Assembly (NCBI GenBank): GCA_028291445.1
Contig: JAQGIA010000251.1
Location: 1 to 8,925 of the forward strand
From: Belnapia sp.
GTDB lineage: Bacteria > Pseudomonadota > Alphaproteobacteria > Acetobacterales > Acetobacteraceae
Length of the DNA: 8,925 nt
Direction: 5' to 3'
Shown: positions 5,802-8,925 of the stretch, piece by piece
Layout: each line of letters opens with the position of its first letter
Numbering within the stretch: position 1 is the first letter of the stretch
Program-made: the position numbers and the translations under genes
The notes under the pieces: generated by a model
Seen by the model: the letters and a program-made list of their open reading frames with translations, nothing else
Databases searched by the model: none
What the model was told of the DNA's origin: nothing

Positions 5802-7148
5802 TCAGCCTATCCGCGCCAGCACGCGATCGATGAAGGCCTGGGTGCTGCCGAGATAGGCCGAGGGGTCGGTCAGCCGGGCGATTTCGGCCGGCGAGGCCAG
5901 GGCGGCGACCCGCGGATCGGCCAGCAATGCCTCCGCGAGCGGGATGCTGCGCTGCAACGCAAGGTCGCAGGCCTGGTGGACCACGTGATGCGCCTCGCCA
6001 CGGCCCAGCTTGGGCGCCAGCCCCATCATCACCTGCTCCGCCACGATCAGCCCGCCGGTGCTGTCGAGGTTGCGGCGCATGCGGGCGGCATCCACGGTGA
6101 GGCCCTCGGCCAGCACCCGGGCCTGAGCCAGGGCGCCATGCGCCAGCAGGAAGGCCTGGCCGACGGCCAGGGGTTCCGTCTGCCAGGGACCGGTGCCGCG
6201 TTCCTGGTCCTGCGCCATCGCCGCCAGCATCTGCGGCACCAGCGCATGGACGCCGCGGCTTTGCGCGATGATGTATTCGCAGGAGATCGGGTTGCGCTTC
6301 TGCGGCATGGTGGAGGACCCGCCGCGGCCTTCCTGGTGCGGCTCCGCCACCTCGGCGACCTCGGTCTGCATCAGCAGGATGACGTCGGTGGCGAGCTTCG
6401 ACAGCGATCCGCAAAGCAGGCCGAGGAAGCCGACCGCTTCGGCGATGCCGTCGCGCGAGACATGCCAGGGAATGTCCGGGGCGGCGAGGCCGAGTTCGCC
6501 CGCCAGCGCATCCTGCACCGCGATCCCCTGCTCCCCGAGCGAAGCCAGCGTCCCGGCGGCGCCGCCGAATTGCAGCCGCTCCACCCTGGGGCGCAGCTGG
6601 TCCAGCCGCTCGACCATGGTCAGCAGCGGGGAGAGCCAGACCGCCACCTTGTAGCCGAAGGTGACCGGAAGGGCATGCTGGAGATGGGTGCGCCCGGCCA
6701 TCACGGTGGCGCGGTGGTCGCGCGCCAGCCGGGCCAGGCCGGCATTCACCGCCAGCAGCTCGGTGCGGATCAGCGCCAGGCCGGCGCGGATCTGCAGCAC
6801 CACGGCGGTATCCATGATGTCCTGGGTGGTGGCGCCCCAATGGGTCCAGCGGCCCGCTTCCGGCCCGGCCAGCGCCGAAAGCTGGTTGACCAGCCCGACC
6901 ACCGGGTAGCCGGTGTTGCGGGTCGCCGCCGCCAGGGCCGGCAGGTCCAGCCGGTCGGCCTTCGCGCTCGCGGTGATGGTCCGGGCCGCCTCGGCCGGGA
7001 CGATGCCGAGCCCGGCCTGGGCGCGGGCCAACGCCGCTTCCACATCGAGCATGCTTTGCAGAAAGGCCATTTCGCCCATGCAGTCGCGCATGGCGGCGGT
7101 GCCGTAGAGGGCGCCGAAGACGGGGCTGTCGGCCGGGTTCACGGGCAT
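5802..7148 (-). CDS. pcaB: 3-Carboxy-cis,cis-muconate cycloisomerase
   Basis: Cyclises 3-carboxy-cis,cis-muconate to 4-carboxymuconolactone, the second step of the protocatechuate branch, in the cytoplasm. The 448-residue protein belongs to the fumarase/aspartase superfamily: HWGATTQDIMDT (103-114), GRTHLQHALP (152-161), and the signature GSSTMPQKRNP (277-287) on the catalytic loop, with the active-site serine in the SS pair. The long helical middle and the C-terminal part ending in SAYLGSTQAFIDRVL match PcaB. Adenylosuccinate lyase and other superfamily members share the signature, but the position next to pcaHG settles the assignment. The ATG at 7148 lies 4 bases after the pcaG stop, with GAGG inside the pcaG end. 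It is the last pca gene here; no clear intrinsic terminator follows. Confidence 0.95.
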   Translation of the reverse strand: MPVNPADSPVFGALYGTAAMRDCMGEMAFLQSMLDVEAALARAQAGLGIVPAEAARTITASAKADRLDLPALAAATRNTGYPVVGLVNQLSALAGPEAGRWTHWGATTQDIMDTAVVLQIRAGLALIRTELLAVNAGLARLARDHRATVMAGRTHLQHALPVTFGYKVAVWLSPLLTMVERLDQLRPRVERLQFGGAAGTLASLGEQGIAVQDALAGELGLAAPDIPWHVSRDGIAEAVGFLGLLCGSLSKLATDVILLMQTEVAEVAEPHQEGRGGSSTMPQKRNPISCEYIIAQSRGVHALVPQMLAAMAQDQERGTGPWQTEPLAVGQAFLLAHGALAQARVLAEGLTVDAARMRRNLDSTGGLIVAEQVMMGLAPKLGRGEAHHVVHQACDLALQRSIPLAEALLADPRVAALASPAEIARLTDPSAYLGSTQAFIDRVLARIG

Positions 7149-7152
7149 CGGG

Positions 7153-7731
7153 TCAAACCTCGAGGAAGACGGTTTCGTCGCCGCCCTGCAGGCGGATGTC
7201 GAGGCGCCAGTGACCTGCCTCCTCCGGCTGGGCGATCAGCGTGGCGCGGCGGGCGAGCGCCACGGCGGACAGGACGGGGTCCTGGTCGTTCAGCGCCTCG
7301 CCGGCGAAATACAGCCGGGTGACGAGCTGCTTCAGCAGGCCGCGGGCGAAGATCGCAATGGCGACATGCGGCGCCTGGAAGACGTTGCCCTGGCCACGTA
7401 CCGGGCCGGGCTTCAGCGTGGTGAAGCGGAAGCCGCCGGCGGCATCGGTGGCGCATCGGCCGAAGCCGTGGAAATCGCCATCGTAGCGGCCGTCCGGCCC
7501 GGCCTGCCAGATCTCCACCATAGCATCGGGGCAGGGGGCGCCATCGCCGTCGGTGATGTGGCCGGCGAGGGTGATGCGTTCCCCGGCAACACCGGCATTC
7601 GGACCGTCCGGCCGCAGCAGGTCGGCCCAGGCGGGGAAGTCGATCAGGTGCCAATAGGGGCCGGCGGTCTGGCTGGCGGTGGCTGGGCCTGGGCCTGAGT
7701 TTGGGGCCGCGACCGGGGCTGGGGTGGTCAC
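7153..7731 (-). CDS. pcaG: Protocatechuate 3,4-dioxygenase, alpha subunit
   Basis: Non-iron-binding subunit of the alpha/beta dioxygenase that opens protocatechuate between C3 and C4. 192 residues from a GTG start at 7731. The N-terminus is Pro/Ala/Gly-rich, then SQTAGPYWHL (20-29), VEIWQA (72-77), GFGRCATDAAGGFRFTTLKPG (about 89-109), APHVAIAIFARGLLKQLVTRLYF (120-142), all typical of PcaG. Only one of the four iron-ligand positions of the beta subunit has a matching residue (H122), as expected for alpha. The GTG start shares 4 bp with the pcaH stop, which favours coupled 1:1 synthesis of the two subunits. The stop lies 4 bp before pcaB. The frame remains open upstream to 8043, but that part is antisense-like shadow of pcaH in another frame. 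Confidence 0.95.
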   Translation of the reverse strand: MTTPAPVAAPNSGPGPATASQTAGPYWHLIDFPAWADLLRPDGPNAGVAGERITLAGHITDGDGAPCPDAMVEIWQAGPDGRYDGDFHGFGRCATDAAGGFRFTTLKPGPVRGQGNVFQAPHVAIAIFARGLLKQLVTRLYFAGEALNDQDPVLSAVALARRATLIAQPEEAGHWRLDIRLQGGDETVFLEV

Positions 7732-8438
7732 GGGCGGTGCTCCATCGGCGTCGCCGCGTGGCCGCGCAGCACGATGTCGAAGCGGTAGCCGAGCGCGACC
7801 TCCGGCTGGGTCACCGCCAGGTCGAAGGCGGCGACCAGCCGGTCCCGCGCCGCCGCATCCGGCACGCTGTTGAACACCGGGTCGAGCGGCAGCAGCGGAT
7901 CGCCGGGAAAGTACATCTGGGTGACAAGTCGCTGGGCGAAGCCGGCGCCGAACAGGCTGTAGTGGATATGCACCGGGCGCCAGGCATTGTGGTGGTTGCG
8001 CCAGGGATAGGCGCCGGGGCGGATGGTGGTGTAGCGGTACCAACCCTCGGCATCGGTGAAGACCCGGCCCTCGCCCCGGAAATTCGGATCGAGCGGCGCG
8101 TCGTGCGTATCGCCCGGATGGTTGTAGCGGCCGGCGGCATTGGCCTGCCAGATTTCGACCATGGCGCCCGGGAGCGGCCTGCCATCCTCGTCCAGTACCC
8201 GGCCGGCGACGGTGATGCGCTCGCCCTGGGCTTCCCAGCCCAGGCCTTCCCTGGTGCGTCCCTTCGCCAGGTTGGTGGTGGCGGGATAGGCGGCCTCGCG
8301 CAACCGGGGGGCGCTGGTTTCGGTCAGGGTCTGGTCGATCCGCAGCAGGGGCTGCCGCGGATGGCGCTTGTGGGTGCTGCCATAGTCGGGCGCGTCATAG
8401 GGCGGCTGGGTGCCGGGGACAGGATGGCGGAAGCTCAT
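7728..8438 (-). CDS. pcaH: Protocatechuate 3,4-dioxygenase, beta subunit (iron-binding)
   Basis: Catalytic subunit holding the non-haem Fe3+ that cleaves protocatechuate (intradiol). 236 residues. The four iron ligands are visible: Y105 (GRYNHPGD), Y144 (PGAYPW), H157 and H159 (RPVHIHYSLFG); R154 is the conserved active-site arginine. Their spacing equals that of the well-studied Pseudomonas putida enzyme, shifted by three residues, so activity is expected. VEIWQAN, DPNFRGEGRVFTDAEGWY and VTQMYFPGDPLL are further family blocks. The ATG at 8438 overlaps the pcaDC stop by 4 bp (ATGA) and has AAGGAG about 8 bases upstream inside pcaDC. Length is normal for PcaH. Together with pcaG it forms the alpha/beta oligomer. 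Confidence 0.97.
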   Translation of the reverse strand: MSFRHPVPGTQPPYDAPDYGSTHKRHPRQPLLRIDQTLTETSAPRLREAAYPATTNLAKGRTREGLGWEAQGERITVAGRVLDEDGRPLPGAMVEIWQANAAGRYNHPGDTHDAPLDPNFRGEGRVFTDAEGWYRYTTIRPGAYPWRNHHNAWRPVHIHYSLFGAGFAQRLVTQMYFPGDPLLPLDPVFNSVPDAAARDRLVAAFDLAVTQPEVALGYRFDIVLRGHAATPMEHRP

Positions 8439-8925
8439 GCCTCCATCTCCTTCAACGCCTCCTTGGCGATGCGCAGCGCCGCATTGCCATTGGGCACGCC
8501 GGCATAGGCGGCGACCTGGAGCAGCACCTCGGCGATCTCCTCCGGCGTCACCCCGGTATTCGCCGTGGCGCGGACATGGAGCCTGAATTCCTCGTGGTGG
8601 CCCAGCGCCGAGAGGATGCCGAGGCAGAGCAGGCTGCGGTCGCGGTGGCTCAGCCCCGGCCGGGTCCAGACCCGGCCCCAGACGCCTTCCAGGATGAATT
8701 CGCGGAAGGGCGCATCCAGCGCGGTCAGCGCCGCCTCGGAGCGGGCGACATGCGCCTCCCCCAAGATCTGCCGGCGGACCGCCATGCCGGCCTCGGCGAC
8801 GCTGGCGGGCAGTGCGGTCACCAGCTTCATATGGGCGAGGATGGCGCGGGTAAGGGCCTCCTCGCGCTCGAAATTCGGGATATGCGCGGCCTCGGCGACG
8901 ATCACCAGGCGGCTGTCGGGGATGG
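8435..8925 (-). CDS. pcaDC: Bifunctional 3-oxoadipate enol-lactonase / 4-carboxymuconolactone decarboxylase, C-terminal part
   Basis: Partial gene; the 5' end lies beyond 8925. 162 residues are visible. The first about 32 (IPDSRLVIVAEAAHIPNFER...AILAHM) match the last strand and helix of an alpha/beta-hydrolase, with the catalytic His as H14 in AAHIPN, i.e. the end of enol-lactonase PcaD. Then follow GMAVRRQILGEAHVARSE (46-63), VWTRPGLSHRDRSLLCLGILSALG, FRLHVRATANTGVTPEEIAEVLLQVAAYAGVP, the diagnostic PcaC sequence, to the end. The single frame without an internal stop or restart shows a PcaD-PcaC fusion, as in PcaL of actinomycetes and PcaDC of several alphaproteobacteria. It would decarboxylate 4-carboxymuconolactone and hydrolyse the enol-lactone to 3-oxoadipate. 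A GTG at 8905 could be mistaken for a start. The stop overlaps the pcaH ATG. Confidence 0.9.
   Translation of the reverse strand, partial: IPDSRLVIVAEAAHIPNFEREEALTRAILAHMKLVTALPASVAEAGMAVRRQILGEAHVARSEAALTALDAPFREFILEGVWGRVWTRPGLSHRDRSLLCLGILSALGHHEEFRLHVRATANTGVTPEEIAEVLLQVAAYAGVPNGNAALRIAKEALKEMEA

Noticed and set aside
5976..7322. Long open frame on the plus strand opposite pcaB
   Set aside because: It is rich in His, Gly, Arg and Gln with no domain; this is the usual antisense shadow of a GC-rich gene, here of the well-supported pcaB.

Overview
The window is high-GC bacterial chromosome (third codon positions are almost all G or C). Its gene content suggests an alphaproteobacterium of the Acetobacteraceae, Roseomonas-like. 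The grounds are a fused lactonase/decarboxylase in the protocatechuate pathway, stand-alone periplasmic Bug (TctC-type) solute-binding proteins, one with a twin-arginine-like signal, and a very GC-rich codon style. This placement is inference; there is no rRNA or other marker gene.

Layout. 10-1062 (-): a Bug-family periplasmic binding protein. 1305-2102 (+): an exported SLT-type lytic transglycosylase with an 8-bp inverted repeat at its start. 2259-2684 (+): a single-domain response regulator. 2755-2955 (-): a 66-residue lipoprotein made of two copies of a short motif, convergent with the regulator across a strong hairpin. 3149-4950 (+): a two-gene unit in which an SDR oxidoreductase overlaps a second Bug protein by 4 bp. 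4964-5563 (-): a phage-type Cys-rich HNH-like protein, followed by an AT-richer stretch with a good sigma70-type promoter (5721-5749). 5802-8925 (-): the pca operon in the transcription order pcaDC (5' end outside the window), pcaH, pcaG, pcaB.

How the genes work together. The pca genes encode consecutive steps of the protocatechuate branch of the beta-ketoadipate pathway. PcaHG (Fe3+ dioxygenase) opens protocatechuate to 3-carboxy-cis,cis-muconate. PcaB cyclises this to 4-carboxymuconolactone. The PcaDC fusion decarboxylates that and hydrolyses the enol-lactone to 3-oxoadipate. The genes overlap by 4 bp or lie 4 bp apart, so they are very likely one translationally coupled transcript. The two Bug proteins probably capture organic or aromatic acids in the periplasm, and the SDR is probably an NAD-dependent dehydrogenase acting on the ligand of its partner or a derivative. 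A shared link to aromatic-acid use is plausible from position only. No pca regulator (PcaQ or PcaR) and no TctA/TctB membrane subunits are in the window.

I found no CRISPR array, tRNA, rRNA or transposase. The least ordinary elements are the PcaDC fusion at the edge, the orphan phage-type HNH-like gene with its AT-rich leader, the SDR with an enlarged glycine-rich loop coupled to a Bug protein, the two-repeat lipoprotein, and the 15-bp in-frame repeats inside the first Bug gene.
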